Part shown: one piece after another, positions 26,573-35,625 of the stretch
Layout: each line of letters begins with the position of its first letter
Numbering within the stretch: position 1 is the first letter of the stretch
Assembly: GCA_019636675.1 (NCBI GenBank)
Contig: JAHBXC010000001.1
Coordinates: forward strand, 62,001 to 126,000
Length of the DNA stretch: 64,000 bases
Source: Phycisphaeraceae bacterium
Lineage (GTDB): Bacteria; Planctomycetota; Phycisphaerae; Phycisphaerales; UBA1924
Direction: 5' to 3'
Position numbers and translations under genes: made by a program
Notes under the pieces: model-generated
What the model saw: only the letters and a program-made list of their open reading frames with translations
Database searches by the model: none
What the model was told of the DNA's origin: nothing

Positions 26573-26689
26573 GCCCGGGGAGAGGATATCAAACGGGGAC
26601 CCGGACGGAAGCAGGGGAAAGGGTGATGACCTCTGATGCGATCGCTCGACGGACGATTCGAGAGAAAGACAGAGGGGGAGGAGCGAAGC

Positions 26690-26762
26690 CCGGAGAAGGG
26701 GTAGCCCTCACCCCGGCCCTCTCCCATCTCGCTGCGCTCGACAGGAGAGGGAGCAAGAGAAG
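26690..26762. repeat. Dispersed palindromic element, type C
   Basis: Purine-rich lead, then GGGTAGCCCTC and a hairpin with arms CCCTCTCC/GGAGAGGG around ATCTCGCTGCGCTCGAC. The same ~100-bp layout recurs at 42045-42142, with arms CCCCTCC/GGAGGGG. Confidence 0.7.
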
Positions 26763-26772
26763 ACCGACGAAG

Positions 26773-28587
26773 TCAATCCCCCTGCTCCAGCACCGCCATA
26801 AACGCCTCCTGCGGGATCGCCACGCTGCCGATGGACTTCATGCGCTTCTTGCCCTCTTTCTGCTTGTCGAGGAGCTTGCGCTTTCGGCTCACATCGCCGC
26901 CGTAGCACTTCGCGGTCACATCCTTGCGCATGGCGCGGACGGTCTCGCGGGCGATGATCTTGCCTCCGATGGCGGCCTGGATGGGGATCTCGAACTGGTG
27001 GCGCGGGATCTGCTCGCGGAGTTTGGCGCAGAGGTGCCTGCCTCGCTGCTGGGCCTTGTCGCGGTGGACGATGACGGCGAGCGCCTCGACGGGCGAGCCG
27101 TTGACGAGGATGTCGAGTTTGACGAGGTCGTCGGCGTGGAAGCCGACGAGGTCGTAGTCCATCGTGCCGTAGCCGGAGGTCATCGACTTCAGTTTGTCGT
27201 AGAAGTCGTAGATGATCTCGGCGAGGGGGAGTTTCCAGGAGACGATCTGGCGTTTCTCGGAGACGAACTGCTGGGAGAGGAACTCGCCGCGCCGCTCGGT
27301 GCAGAGTTTCATGATGTCGCCCAGGCAGTCGGTGGGCGCCATGATGTCGACCTTGACCATGGGCTCGCGGACTTCCTCGATGGTTCCCATGTCGGGGAGG
27401 TCGGCGGGGTTGTGGATCTCGACGAGATCGCCGCTCATCATGAGGACTTCGTAGGTGACGGTGGGGGCGGTCTGGATGATCTTGACATCGCCCTCGCGCT
27501 CGAGGCGCTCCTGCACGATGTCCATGTGGAGGAGCCCGAGGAAGCCGCAGCGGAAGCCGAAGCCCAGCGCGTCGGAGTGGACGACCTGGTAGGTGAACGA
27601 CGCGTCGTTGAGGGAGAGGCGTTCGACGGCGTCGCGCAGGGTCTCGAAGTCGGCGCCCTTGCCCCCGGTGTCGGCGTCGGCGGTGGCGGGGTAGAAGTCG
27701 CAGAACACCATCTGCTTGGGCTCTTCGTAGCCGGGCAGGGGCTCGGGGGCCGGGTCGTGCTCGAGGGTGATGGTGTCGCCGACGCGCACGTCCTTGAGGG
27801 CCTTGATGGCGGCGACGAGGTAGCCGGTTTCTCCGGCGCCGATGCGTTCGCACTTGACCTGGCGGGGGGTGTATTTGCCGAGCTCGGTGACGATGAAGGA
27901 TCGGCCGATGCCCATCATGCGGATCTTGTCGCCGACCTTGAGCTCTCCGTCGAAGAGACGGAAGTAGACGATGACGCCGCGGTAGTCGTCGTAGGTGGCG
28001 TCGAAGATGAGGGCGCGGGTCTGTCTGGTGCTGCTCTTGCGAGGGGGCGGGCAGCGCACGCAGATGGCGTCGAGGAGTTCGGTGATGCCCTGGCCGGTCT
28101 TGGCGGAGACATAGATCGCGTCGGCGGCGTCGAGGCCGAGGACCTGCTCGATCTCCATCGCGATGTCGTCGGGGCGGGCCGAGGGCAGGTCGATCTTGTT
28201 GACGACGGGGATGAGTTCGAGGTTGTTGTTGACCGCGAGGTAGGCGTTGGCGACGGTCTGCGCCTGCACGCCCTGCGTGGCGTCGACGACGAGGACGGCG
28301 CCCTCGCACGCGGTGAGGGAGCGCGAGACCTCGTAGGTGAAGTCGACGTGCCCGGGGGTGTCGATGAAGTTGAGCATGTACTCCTTGCCGTCGTAGGTGT
28401 GGAACACCGTGACGGCGGAGGCCTTGATGGTGATGCCGCGCTCGCGCTCGAGGTCCATCGAGTCGAGGATCTGCTCACGGGCCTCGCGGTCGGAGACTGC
28501 TTTGGTCGCCTGAAGGAGACGGTCGGCGAGGGTGGACTTGCCGTGGTCGATGTGGGCGATGATGGAGAAGTTGCGGATCTCGGGCAT
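26773..28587 (-). CDS. lepA: Elongation factor 4 (LepA)
   Basis: 604 residues, the usual length. It is a ribosome-associated GTPase that back-translocates or aids ribosome assembly. Seen: G1 AHIDHGKST (11-19), G2 ERERGITIKA, G3 DTPGHVDF, G4 NKIDLP, then EF-G-like domains II, III and V and the LepA-specific C-terminal domain (GDVSRKRKLLDKQKEGKKRM). The start ATG 28587 (MPEIRNFS) matches family N-termini. It lies downstream of the Ycf46-like gene's region and upstream of nothing it is known to pair with here. Confidence 0.98.
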   Translation of the reverse strand: MPEIRNFSIIAHIDHGKSTLADRLLQATKAVSDREAREQILDSMDLERERGITIKASAVTVFHTYDGKEYMLNFIDTPGHVDFTYEVSRSLTACEGAVLVVDATQGVQAQTVANAYLAVNNNLELIPVVNKIDLPSARPDDIAMEIEQVLGLDAADAIYVSAKTGQGITELLDAICVRCPPPRKSSTRQTRALIFDATYDDYRGVIVYFRLFDGELKVGDKIRMMGIGRSFIVTELGKYTPRQVKCERIGAGETGYLVAAIKALKDVRVGDTITLEHDPAPEPLPGYEEPKQMVFCDFYPATADADTGGKGADFETLRDAVERLSLNDASFTYQVVHSDALGFGFRCGFLGLLHMDIVQERLEREGDVKIIQTAPTVTYEVLMMSGDLVEIHNPADLPDMGTIEEVREPMVKVDIMAPTDCLGDIMKLCTERRGEFLSQQFVSEKRQIVSWKLPLAEIIYDFYDKLKSMTSGYGTMDYDLVGFHADDLVKLDILVNGSPVEALAVIVHRDKAQQRGRHLCAKLREQIPRHQFEIPIQAAIGGKIIARETVRAMRKDVTAKCYGGDVSRKRKLLDKQKEGKKRMKSIGSVAIPQEAFMAVLEQGD

Positions 28588-28725
28588 GCGGTCGGATACC
28601 TCGGGCCGTTCGGCTGTGACGGGGCGCCGGGACGGAAGATTCGCGGGATAGTAGGGGGCAGACGCGGGCGTTCGGGCTCCCCCGGCCCCCTGGTCGTTCC
28701 CTGGGCATCCGAAACGGGCGGGGGA

Positions 28726-30237
28726 TCAGCGCGTGGGCTGGGCCCTGGGGCGATCGAACCCGTCGTTGGGCCTGCGTGCGAGGCCGACGGCTTCGACACG
28801 GATGATGCCGTCGAGGAAGAACCACGGGGCCGGCTGGGTGCGCCAGCCCCAGAGGGCCGGGACCCAGTCGGGCATGTCGGCGCCGAAGGGTGTGTAGACG
28901 CTGGTGATGGGGACGATTTCGTCGAGCTCGTCGTGGTTGCCGAAGTATCGCCAGGGGCGGTCGATGTCGGGGGCGCGCGAGGATTCGAGTCGCTGGCGGA
29001 AGAGGTCGACCGGGATCCACTCGCCGCGGTTGGCGGCCTCGTCGTACAAGAAGAACTCGTTCCAGAAACGGAGCTGCGCGACCCGGTTCGTGATGCGGAC
29101 GTCGTTGATGATCAGGTCCTGCTGGGGGCGCCCGGGCAGGTGGGCGTCGGGGACGGTGCGCAGCTCGGCGGGGGTGAGCTCGATGCCGATGACGACCCGG
29201 GCCGGGATGCCGGCGGCGCGCAGGAGGGCGGCATAGAGGTTCGCGGTGACGGCGGGGTTGGCTCGCCCGGTCTCGACGGGTTCGCGGATGCGCGGGACGA
29301 AGCAGTCCTGGTTGCGGAAGAGGCGCCTGTCGTCGACGTCGAAGCCGCGGAGCTGGAAGGCGACGCGCCGGTCGGCGAAGCGCAGGGCGTAGGGGGTGGG
29401 GTTCGACCCGCGCTGCTCGACGCGCGTGGTGCGTGCGGAGAGGACCGGGTCGCACGGGTCGTTGATGAGCCCTCGCCAGCGGGCGGCGTAGGGCCAGACG
29501 GCGACGCCTGTCTCGAGGGGTTGGACGCTGTCGACGATGCGCTTGGCGAGGTGCTTGGCGAGGACGGCCGGGGGCATCGAGCGCGGGAGCGAGTTGGTCC
29601 AGTCGTTCAGCGTCTCGCGCACGAAGGCGTGGTCGCTGGGGATGTAGGGGCTGGGCTCGAGCGCCGGGCGCACCCATTCGGGCCACTCGGTGGGCCAGTC
29701 GATGCGCGCGGCGCGGGCGTCGTCGTAGACCGTCTCGTGGGCGGCGACCGGGGCCTGGAGCGAGAACTCGATCTGCTCTGGGTTCAGGATGAAGGCGACG
29801 AGCCAGTTGCCCTCGTCGTCGGTGATGCGCACGGACTGTTCGAGGTTGATCAGGTCGGGCTGTTCGCCCGGGTTGCCCAGACGGTCCTGCGGCACGGGCT
29901 GCCTGTTGAAGATCAGACTCCACTCGGCCCGGTCGAGGTACATCTCGTGCGAGGCGCTGCGCTCGAGGACGGGGACGACGAGCTCGATGCTGCGAAGGTC
30001 GATGGACTGGCGCGGCAGGAACCCGCGTCGATCGAGCCGGAGGATGGGGTTGTTGGTCTGGATGTGCTGCGAAAAGGGCGCGCGCGAGCCGTAGATATTC
30101 AGACGCAGCTGGAAGAGCCGGCGCTCCTTGAGCGTGAGGACGGGGCCTTCGTCGGCTGGCGGCGTCGAGGAGCGTGGTTGCGCGAGCGCGGCGGCGCTCA
30201 GTGCGGCGAGGGTGAGAATGACAAGGAGCGTGCGCAT
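28726..30237 (-). CDS. Secreted transglutaminase-fold protein lacking catalytic Cys (paralogue 1)
   Basis: 503 residues with a signal peptide (to about residue 19, ALAQ). The transglutaminase-like core is in the C-terminal half: LYAALLRAAGIPARVVIG, then FWNEFFLYDE, then WIPVDL. In active enzymes a Cys lies 15 residues before GIPAR. Here that position is Pro (RANPAVTAN), and the usual catalytic His before the E is Asn or Trp (FWNEFF), leaving only the Asp. The protein is probably a non-enzymatic binding or scaffold domain. It shares about the same length, order and 5' leader with the next gene, so the two arose by tandem duplication. Confidence 0.8.
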   Translation of the reverse strand: MRTLLVILTLAALSAAALAQPRSSTPPADEGPVLTLKERRLFQLRLNIYGSRAPFSQHIQTNNPILRLDRRGFLPRQSIDLRSIELVVPVLERSASHEMYLDRAEWSLIFNRQPVPQDRLGNPGEQPDLINLEQSVRITDDEGNWLVAFILNPEQIEFSLQAPVAAHETVYDDARAARIDWPTEWPEWVRPALEPSPYIPSDHAFVRETLNDWTNSLPRSMPPAVLAKHLAKRIVDSVQPLETGVAVWPYAARWRGLINDPCDPVLSARTTRVEQRGSNPTPYALRFADRRVAFQLRGFDVDDRRLFRNQDCFVPRIREPVETGRANPAVTANLYAALLRAAGIPARVVIGIELTPAELRTVPDAHLPGRPQQDLIINDVRITNRVAQLRFWNEFFLYDEAANRGEWIPVDLFRQRLESSRAPDIDRPWRYFGNHDELDEIVPITSVYTPFGADMPDWVPALWGWRTQPAPWFFLDGIIRVEAVGLARRPNDGFDRPRAQPTR

Positions 30238-30290
30238 CGACAGGGCCTCCCGGCGGCGTGCCGCCTTGCGTGATGGTACGGGCGGTCGCT
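30236..30290 (-). repeat. Duplicated leader of paralogue 1
   Basis: The leader up to the ATG (GGGAGG ribosome site, perfect palindrome GGCGGC-AC-GCCGCC, then CCGTACCAT) recurs upstream of paralogue 2 at 31824-31878. Only a short central block differs. Confidence 0.8.
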
Positions 30291-30314
30291 GACTGGGGAT
30301 GCGTCCGTTGGGGG

Positions 30315-31826
30315 TCAGTTGCGCGGGCGGGGCTGGTCGAGCCCGTCGTTGGCGCGGCGAGACTGGCCGACGGCTTCGATCCGCAGGACGCTGTCGAGCG
30401 AGACGCGCGGGTGATCCGGCTCGGTCTCCCAGCCCCACAGCGTGGGGATGGTGTCGGGCTTCCGGGCTTCGACCGCTGTGTAGACGCTCGTGATGGGGAC
30501 GATCTCGTCGAGTTCGTCGTGGTTGCCGAAGTATCGCCAGGCGCGGTCGATGTCGGGGGCGCGCGACGATTCGAGGCGCTGGCGATGGAGGTCGACCGGG
30601 ATCCACTCGCCGCGGTTGGAATCCTCGTCGAAGAGGTAGAACTCGGTCCAGAAGCGGATGAGCGAGCCGCGGGTGGAGACGCGGAAGCCGTTGATCGTGA
30701 CTTCCGGGAAGGTGCGGGGCGGGATGTGCGTGTTGGGGACGGAGCGGAGATCCTCGGGGCTGACCTCGGTCCCGATGACGACGCGCGCCGGGATGCCGGC
30801 GGCGCGCAGCAGCGCGACGTAGAGGTTGGCGATGACGGCGGGGTTGGCGCGCCCCGTTTCGATCGGCTGGCGGATGCGCGGCGTGAAGCAGCGGTTGTTC
30901 GTGATGACCCCGGTCGGCTCGTAGACATTGAAGCCGCGGATGAACCGTGTGGCGTCGACGGTGTCGTGGTCGCGGCGCGCGGGCCGGAAGGCGCGAGAAC
31001 TGCCTGGCAGCAGCCACAGGCCGTCGGTCGAGTCGTCGCAGGGGCCGATGACGTCGAATGGGTGGCTGCCCATGCCGAGATCCCACGGCACGACTCCGAG
31101 CCCGTTTGGTTGAATGGTGTCGACGATGCGCTTGGCGAGGTGCTTGGCAAGAACAGCCGGGGCCATGGAGCGATGGGCGCCCTGCGTCCAGTCGTCGAGG
31201 AGTTGGGCGACGAACGGGTCGTCGCTGGGGATGAAGGGCGACGGCTCGCGCGACGGCTGCACGAACTCTGGCCACTGCGAGGGCCAGCCGATGCGCGCGG
31301 CGCGCGCGTCGTCGTAGCGGGTCTCGTGCGTGAAGACCGGGACCTGGAGACGGAACTCGAGCTGCTCGGCGTTCAGCACGAGGGGGACAAGCGGCGCGCC
31401 CGACGGGTCTGCGATCATCACCGACTGCAGGAGATTGATGAGATCGGGTTGCCCCGACGGGGCGCCGAGACGGTCCTGCGGGACGACCTGCCTGTTGAAC
31501 CGGAGCTCCCACGTCGCGTGGCTGAGGGCCGCGTCATGCGACGCGGATCGCTCGAGGATCGGGACGACGATCGTCGCGGCGCGCAGGTCGATCGATCCCT
31601 GCTGCCCGAGCCCGGGCTGCCCGGTTCGGAGAAGGGGGCGCGGCGTCGCGTGGCGCGCGTTGGTCGGGGCGGTTCTGCCCGAGATCGTGACCCGAAGGGA
31701 CCAGAGCCGGCGCTCCGTGAGCGTGAGCACGGGGCCCTCGTCGGCTGCCGGCCTTGAGGAGCGCTGCTGCGCGAACACGGGCGCGGTGAACACGGCGAGC
31801 GTGAGAATGGCGAGGAGCGTGCGCAT
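30315..31826 (-). CDS. Secreted transglutaminase-fold protein lacking catalytic Cys (paralogue 2)
   Basis: 503 residues, close to paralogue 1 throughout (LERSASHD, VVPQDRLGAPSGQPDLINL, VLAKHLAKRIVD). Signal peptide MRTLLAILTLAVFTAPVFA. The core motifs are LYVALLRAAGIPARVVIG, FWTEFYLFDE and WIPVDL. The catalytic Cys position again holds Pro (RANPAVIAN) and the His position is not His. The end (DELDEIVPITSVYT, ending RRANDGLDQP) also matches paralogue 1. Function is unknown. An extra ~20-residue region (DDSTDGLWLLPGSS) distinguishes it. Confidence 0.8.
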   Translation of the reverse strand: MRTLLAILTLAVFTAPVFAQQRSSRPAADEGPVLTLTERRLWSLRVTISGRTAPTNARHATPRPLLRTGQPGLGQQGSIDLRAATIVVPILERSASHDAALSHATWELRFNRQVVPQDRLGAPSGQPDLINLLQSVMIADPSGAPLVPLVLNAEQLEFRLQVPVFTHETRYDDARAARIGWPSQWPEFVQPSREPSPFIPSDDPFVAQLLDDWTQGAHRSMAPAVLAKHLAKRIVDTIQPNGLGVVPWDLGMGSHPFDVIGPCDDSTDGLWLLPGSSRAFRPARRDHDTVDATRFIRGFNVYEPTGVITNNRCFTPRIRQPIETGRANPAVIANLYVALLRAAGIPARVVIGTEVSPEDLRSVPNTHIPPRTFPEVTINGFRVSTRGSLIRFWTEFYLFDEDSNRGEWIPVDLHRQRLESSRAPDIDRAWRYFGNHDELDEIVPITSVYTAVEARKPDTIPTLWGWETEPDHPRVSLDSVLRIEAVGQSRRANDGLDQPRPRN

Positions 31827-31878
31827 CGACAGGGCCTCCCGGCGGCGTGCCGCCTAGGAGATGGTACGGGCGGTCGAC
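31824..31878 (-). repeat. Duplicated leader of paralogue 2
   Basis: Copy of the 30236-30290 leader, with the same GGGAGG site and GGCGGC/GCCGCC palindrome. Confidence 0.8.
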
Positions 31879-31911
31879 GTGCGCGGATGCCCCGAGCTCG
31901 AGGTTCGCCGA

Positions 31912-33012
31912 TCAGTTCGCGCGGGCGAGCTTGTCGTCGGCGCGGCGTTCGACGGCGACGCTGGCGACGGGCGTGCGCGCCGGGGAGTCGGCCTCGACCC
32001 ACCAAGGGGCGAGGACGCCCTCGGCGCGGGTCTGGGGCGGGCAGCCGAAGCCCAGGGGGATCAGCGCGCCCTCGCGGTCGGCGCCGAAGTGCTTCCAGGG
32101 TTTGGCGAGGGCCGGGGGCGTGGGGTCGAGGTCGCGCTGCGCGATGAGGTCGACCGGGACCCAGTCGCCCCTGCGCACGCGCTCGTCGTACAGGAAGAAC
32201 TCGACCCAGGCGTGCTGACGGGCGCCGGCGTCGCCGGTGTCTCGCAGCCCCACGACGACGCGCGCCGGGATGTTCGCGGCGCGCAGGGCGGTCGCGTAGA
32301 AGCGCAGCATGTCGAACTCGGAGCCGGAGCGCTCGGCGAAGCGACCGGCGCCGCCCGAGCGGATGCCCAGCGCGCGTCCCTGCGCGTCGCGCAGCGTCAG
32401 CGGCTCGAGCGTGGCCGGGGCGTGCGTCAGCGTGCGCGCCGCGAGGTACTTCGCGAGCATGACCGGGGTCACGGAGCGGTTCTGCGCGCCGACCCAGCGT
32501 GCGACGAGGTCGCGCACGCGCGGGTCTTCGGCGTCGCGCGTGGAGAGGTCTCGCAGGAAGTCGGCGGTGTGCTCGGGCCAGCCGCGGATGGGCCAGGGCA
32601 CGCTGCGCGCCGCCTGGTCGTCGAAGAAGACCGGCGAGGACGACGCGCGGATCGTGGCGGCGATCACCGCCGGCTCGCTGACCCGCGTCAGCGTCCACAG
32701 GAGCGATTCGCCCGAGGGGGTGGTCGTCCGCTCGGCGGCGGGCTCACGCGAGGCCGGCGAGATCGTGGAGACCGGGTCGGCGCTGGGCGCGAGCACGAAG
32801 AGCCGGGCGCCCGTGTTCTGGGACGCGCCCGGCGCCGGCGTCTGCGCGTGGGGGGTGGGCGAGAGGTGGACGCTGAGCGCGTAGGTCCGAAGAACGGGCT
32901 CCTCGCGCTGGACCGGGAGCCAGGCCCCGGCGTTCCCCGACGCCCAGGCGTGAGGGGCCGAGAAGAACGAGGCGCTGAGGATCGCGAGCGTCGTGGCGCG
33001 GAACTGCTGCAT
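31912..33012 (-). CDS. Secreted transglutaminase-fold protein lacking catalytic Cys (paralogue 3)
   Basis: 366 residues and more divergent. Signal peptide to about residue 25 (HAWASG). The core is FYATALRAANIPARVVVG, QHAWVEFFLYDE and WVPVDL. This copy keeps the family His (HAW) and Asp (VDL), but the Cys position is Glu (SGSEFDM). Like its neighbours it has VMLAKYLAARTLTHA and a WPEH-type segment before the core. All three genes run in the same direction with 80-90 bp gaps, a small secreted family. Peptide crosslinking or hydrolysis is not expected. Confidence 0.78.
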   Translation of the reverse strand: MQQFRATTLAILSASFFSAPHAWASGNAGAWLPVQREEPVLRTYALSVHLSPTPHAQTPAPGASQNTGARLFVLAPSADPVSTISPASREPAAERTTTPSGESLLWTLTRVSEPAVIAATIRASSSPVFFDDQAARSVPWPIRGWPEHTADFLRDLSTRDAEDPRVRDLVARWVGAQNRSVTPVMLAKYLAARTLTHAPATLEPLTLRDAQGRALGIRSGGAGRFAERSGSEFDMLRFYATALRAANIPARVVVGLRDTGDAGARQHAWVEFFLYDERVRRGDWVPVDLIAQRDLDPTPPALAKPWKHFGADREGALIPLGFGCPPQTRAEGVLAPWWVEADSPARTPVASVAVERRADDKLARAN

Positions 33013-33035
33013 GGCACACTCAGGATCGGCGCAGG

Positions 33036-33815
33036 TCAGGGCCGGCTTTGCGTCGCGCACGATTTCGAGGTGTGAAGCTCGGCGAGATAGCGCAGTCGAA
33101 CCACGCCGGTCGTGGTGTGAAGCGAGTGAAGCTGGCGAAGATCCCGGGAAACCGCCTCCCAGGCGGGCCCTTCCTTCGGGCAATAGGACGCGCTGCGTGC
33201 GCGCGCGAGCAGGCCTTCGAGGTCGAGTTCCTGCGCGTGCGAGAACCGCTGGACAACGCGCCTTGAGAACAGCGGGTGATCGTCGAGCACGCGCGAGACA
33301 TCCCCCAGGGCCCAAGGCGAGCGCGGCGGATCCACCGCGTGGCGCTCCATGACGGCGCAGTACCCGTTCGTGAACGCGTCCGAGCGGTCCTGCGTGTTCC
33401 ACACCAGCGCGAGCACTCCGCCGGGTTTCAGCACGCGATGGAACTCACGCAGCGCGTCTTCGGTGCGCATCCAGTGGAAGGCCTGCGCGACGGTGAGCAG
33501 GTCGAGGGAGCGCTCAGGCAGGCCGGTCGCTTCGCCCGTCCCGTCGCGCCACTCGATCAGCGGGTGCGCCGTCGCGGCGGCGCGCATCGGCGCGTTGGGC
33601 TCGACCGCGATCGTGCGCACGCCACGCTCGGCCAGCAGCCGCGAGAACACGCCCGTCCCTGCGCCCACATCGGCGGCGACAAGGGCCGACGGGTGGGCCA
33701 AGGGCGCGAGCAGCGCATCGAGCAACGCCGCGGGATAGGTCGGGCGGGCTTTCGCGTAGTCGCCCGCTCGGTCGGCGAAGCGGGCGGTCGAGTTGGGCGG
33801 GGGCTGACTGGTCAT
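33036..33815 (-). CDS. Class I SAM-dependent methyltransferase
   Basis: 259 residues. Motif I is VAADVGAGTGVFSRLL (about residues 46-61), the acidic end of strand 2 is VEPN, then QAFHWM and the post-motif FHRVLKPGGVLALVWN. This UbiE/Tam-like layout fits small-molecule methyltransferases. The FHWM stretch resembles trans-aconitate-type enzymes, but the substrate cannot be set. The start ATG 33815 (MTSQPPPNS) was chosen over upstream frame that lacks support. It is divergent from comM, only 53 bp between starts, so promoters overlap. Confidence 0.88.
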   Translation of the reverse strand: MTSQPPPNSTARFADRAGDYAKARPTYPAALLDALLAPLAHPSALVAADVGAGTGVFSRLLAERGVRTIAVEPNAPMRAAATAHPLIEWRDGTGEATGLPERSLDLLTVAQAFHWMRTEDALREFHRVLKPGGVLALVWNTQDRSDAFTNGYCAVMERHAVDPPRSPWALGDVSRVLDDHPLFSRRVVQRFSHAQELDLEGLLARARSASYCPKEGPAWEAVSRDLRQLHSLHTTTGVVRLRYLAELHTSKSCATQSRP

Positions 33816-33868
33816 GGGGGAGGGGGCCGCTTGCGGCCTGTTCGGTTTCTGATATCCTCGTCGCCCAT

Positions 33869-35530
33869 ATGCTGGCACGAGTGCAGAGTTTCGTCTTAAC
33901 CGGGATAGACGCCTCTCCTTGCGAGGTCGAGATCGACTATTCCGACATCGGGCTCGAAAAACAACAGATCGTCGGCCTGCCCGACGCGAGCGTGCGAGAA
34001 TCCATCGAGCGCGTGCGATCCGCCGTCATGAACAGCGGGTACCGCTTCCCGATGGGCAAACTGCTCGTCAGTCTCGCCCCCGCCGATGTGCGCAAAGAGG
34101 GCGCGGTCTACGACCTGCCCATCGCCGTCGGATCGCTCATCGCCGACGGCACGATCCGCCCGCCCACCCCCGTCATCCAGACGCGCTCGCGCCAGCGCGT
34201 GGGCGCGTCGTCCGAGCACGGCGACGCCGCCGACGCGCTCCTCGAAGCGGAGTACGAGGGCGTCGACCAGCGCCGCTATCTGCTCGCCGGGGAACTCGCG
34301 CTCGACGGGCGCCTGCGCCCGATCAAGGGCGCACTCGCGATGGCGATGCTCGCGCGCGACAAGGGCATGCGAGGCGTCATCCTCCCGGCCGACAACGCCG
34401 AAGAGGCCGCCGTCGTGCGAGGGATCGAGGTCTACGGCGTGCGCTCGCTCAGCGAGGTCGTCGGCATGCTCAACGGCGGGCTCGACGCGCAGCCCCACCC
34501 ACCGGTCGATGTCGCGGAGCTCCTCCAGCACGCGAGCGCGCCGATCGACTTCGCCGAGGTGCGGGGGCAGGAGGGCGTGAAGCGCGCCATCACCATCGCG
34601 TGCGCCGGCTCGCACAACCTGCTGATGCTCGGGCCCGCCGGCACCGGCAAAACCATGATGGCCAAGGCCATCGCCGGCGTGCTGCCCCCGATGACCCCCG
34701 AAGAGGCGCTCGAAGTGACGCGCATCTATTCCGCCGTCGGCGCAGAGGTCACCAGCGCCAGCGGCGACCACGGGCGCCGCGGGCTCGTGACCGCCAGGCC
34801 GGTGCGCTCGCCGCACCACACCGCGAGCATCGCGGCGGTGGTGGGGGGCGGGCCCGTGCCGCGCCCGGGCGAGGTCTCGCTCGCGCACCGGGGCGTGCTG
34901 TTCCTTGATGAACTGCCCGAGTTCCCGCGCGCCGTGCTCGAGACGCTGCGCCAGCCCCTCGAAGACGACAAGGTCACCATCAGCCGCGCCAGCGGGAAGG
35001 TCACCTTCCCCGCGTCGTTCATGCTGGTGGCGGCGATGAACCCGACCGCCAAGGGCGCCGCCCCCGGGATGAACGACAGCGCCGGGCGGCGCGACATGGA
35101 CCGCTACCTGTCTCGGCTCTCGCAGCCCCTGATCGATCGCATCGATATCCATGTGGAGGCGCCCGCCGTGCCCTGGAAGGAACTCTCCGCCGGCGCGAGC
35201 GGCGGGAAGCGCGACGACGCGCCCAAGGGCACGAGCACGGCGCAGATCCGCGAGAAGGTGCTGGCCGCGCGCGAACGCCAGCGCACGCGTCAGAAGGGCA
35301 AGAGCAACAGCCGTCTGTCAGGGCGCGAACTCGACACGCTCGCCCCCCTGTCCGAGGAAGCGAAAACCCTGCTGGGCCAGGCGATCAGCGAACTCGGGCT
35401 GTCGGCGCGCGCGTACGACAAGGTGCGCAGAGTGTCGCGCACGATCGCCGACATCGAGGGCTCCGAACGAGTCGAGACCCACCATGTGGCGGAGGCGGTG
35501 CAGTACAGGTTGCTGGATAGGAAGACTTGA
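33869..35530 (+). CDS. comM: YifB/ComM family Mg-chelatase-like ATPase
   Basis: 553 residues. N-terminal Lon-like domain (VEIDYSDIGLEKQQIVGLPD), central AAA+ module with Walker A GPAGTGKT and Walker B GVLFLDELPEF, and the C-terminal Mg-chelatase-related domain (LDTLAPLSEEAKTLL ... RAYDKVRRVSRTIADI). ComM promotes branch migration of integrated single-stranded DNA in natural transformation. An insert of ~25 residues (TRSRQRVGASSEHGD) lies in the N-terminal domain. The start at 33869 (MLARVQSFV) matches the family N-terminus. Confidence 0.93.
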   Translation: MLARVQSFVLTGIDASPCEVEIDYSDIGLEKQQIVGLPDASVRESIERVRSAVMNSGYRFPMGKLLVSLAPADVRKEGAVYDLPIAVGSLIADGTIRPPTPVIQTRSRQRVGASSEHGDAADALLEAEYEGVDQRRYLLAGELALDGRLRPIKGALAMAMLARDKGMRGVILPADNAEEAAVVRGIEVYGVRSLSEVVGMLNGGLDAQPHPPVDVAELLQHASAPIDFAEVRGQEGVKRAITIACAGSHNLLMLGPAGTGKTMMAKAIAGVLPPMTPEEALEVTRIYSAVGAEVTSASGDHGRRGLVTARPVRSPHHTASIAAVVGGGPVPRPGEVSLAHRGVLFLDELPEFPRAVLETLRQPLEDDKVTISRASGKVTFPASFMLVAAMNPTAKGAAPGMNDSAGRRDMDRYLSRLSQPLIDRIDIHVEAPAVPWKELSAGASGGKRDDAPKGTSTAQIREKVLAARERQRTRQKGKSNSRLSGRELDTLAPLSEEAKTLLGQAISELGLSARAYDKVRRVSRTIADIEGSERVETHHVAEAVQYRLLDRKT

Positions 35531-35625
35531 GAGGCGTCGTTTGGATGCAGCATGGCGGGCGTCACTCGGAGTCATCGAGAGGACAGTCAGTTTGAAGACG
35601 CATCACTGTGGGATAGTGGAGCACG

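Noticed and set aside
26623..30273. 1,216-codon plus-strand frame across lepA and paralogue 1
   Set aside because: Antisense shadow of lepA; composition is mostly V/D/G/E.
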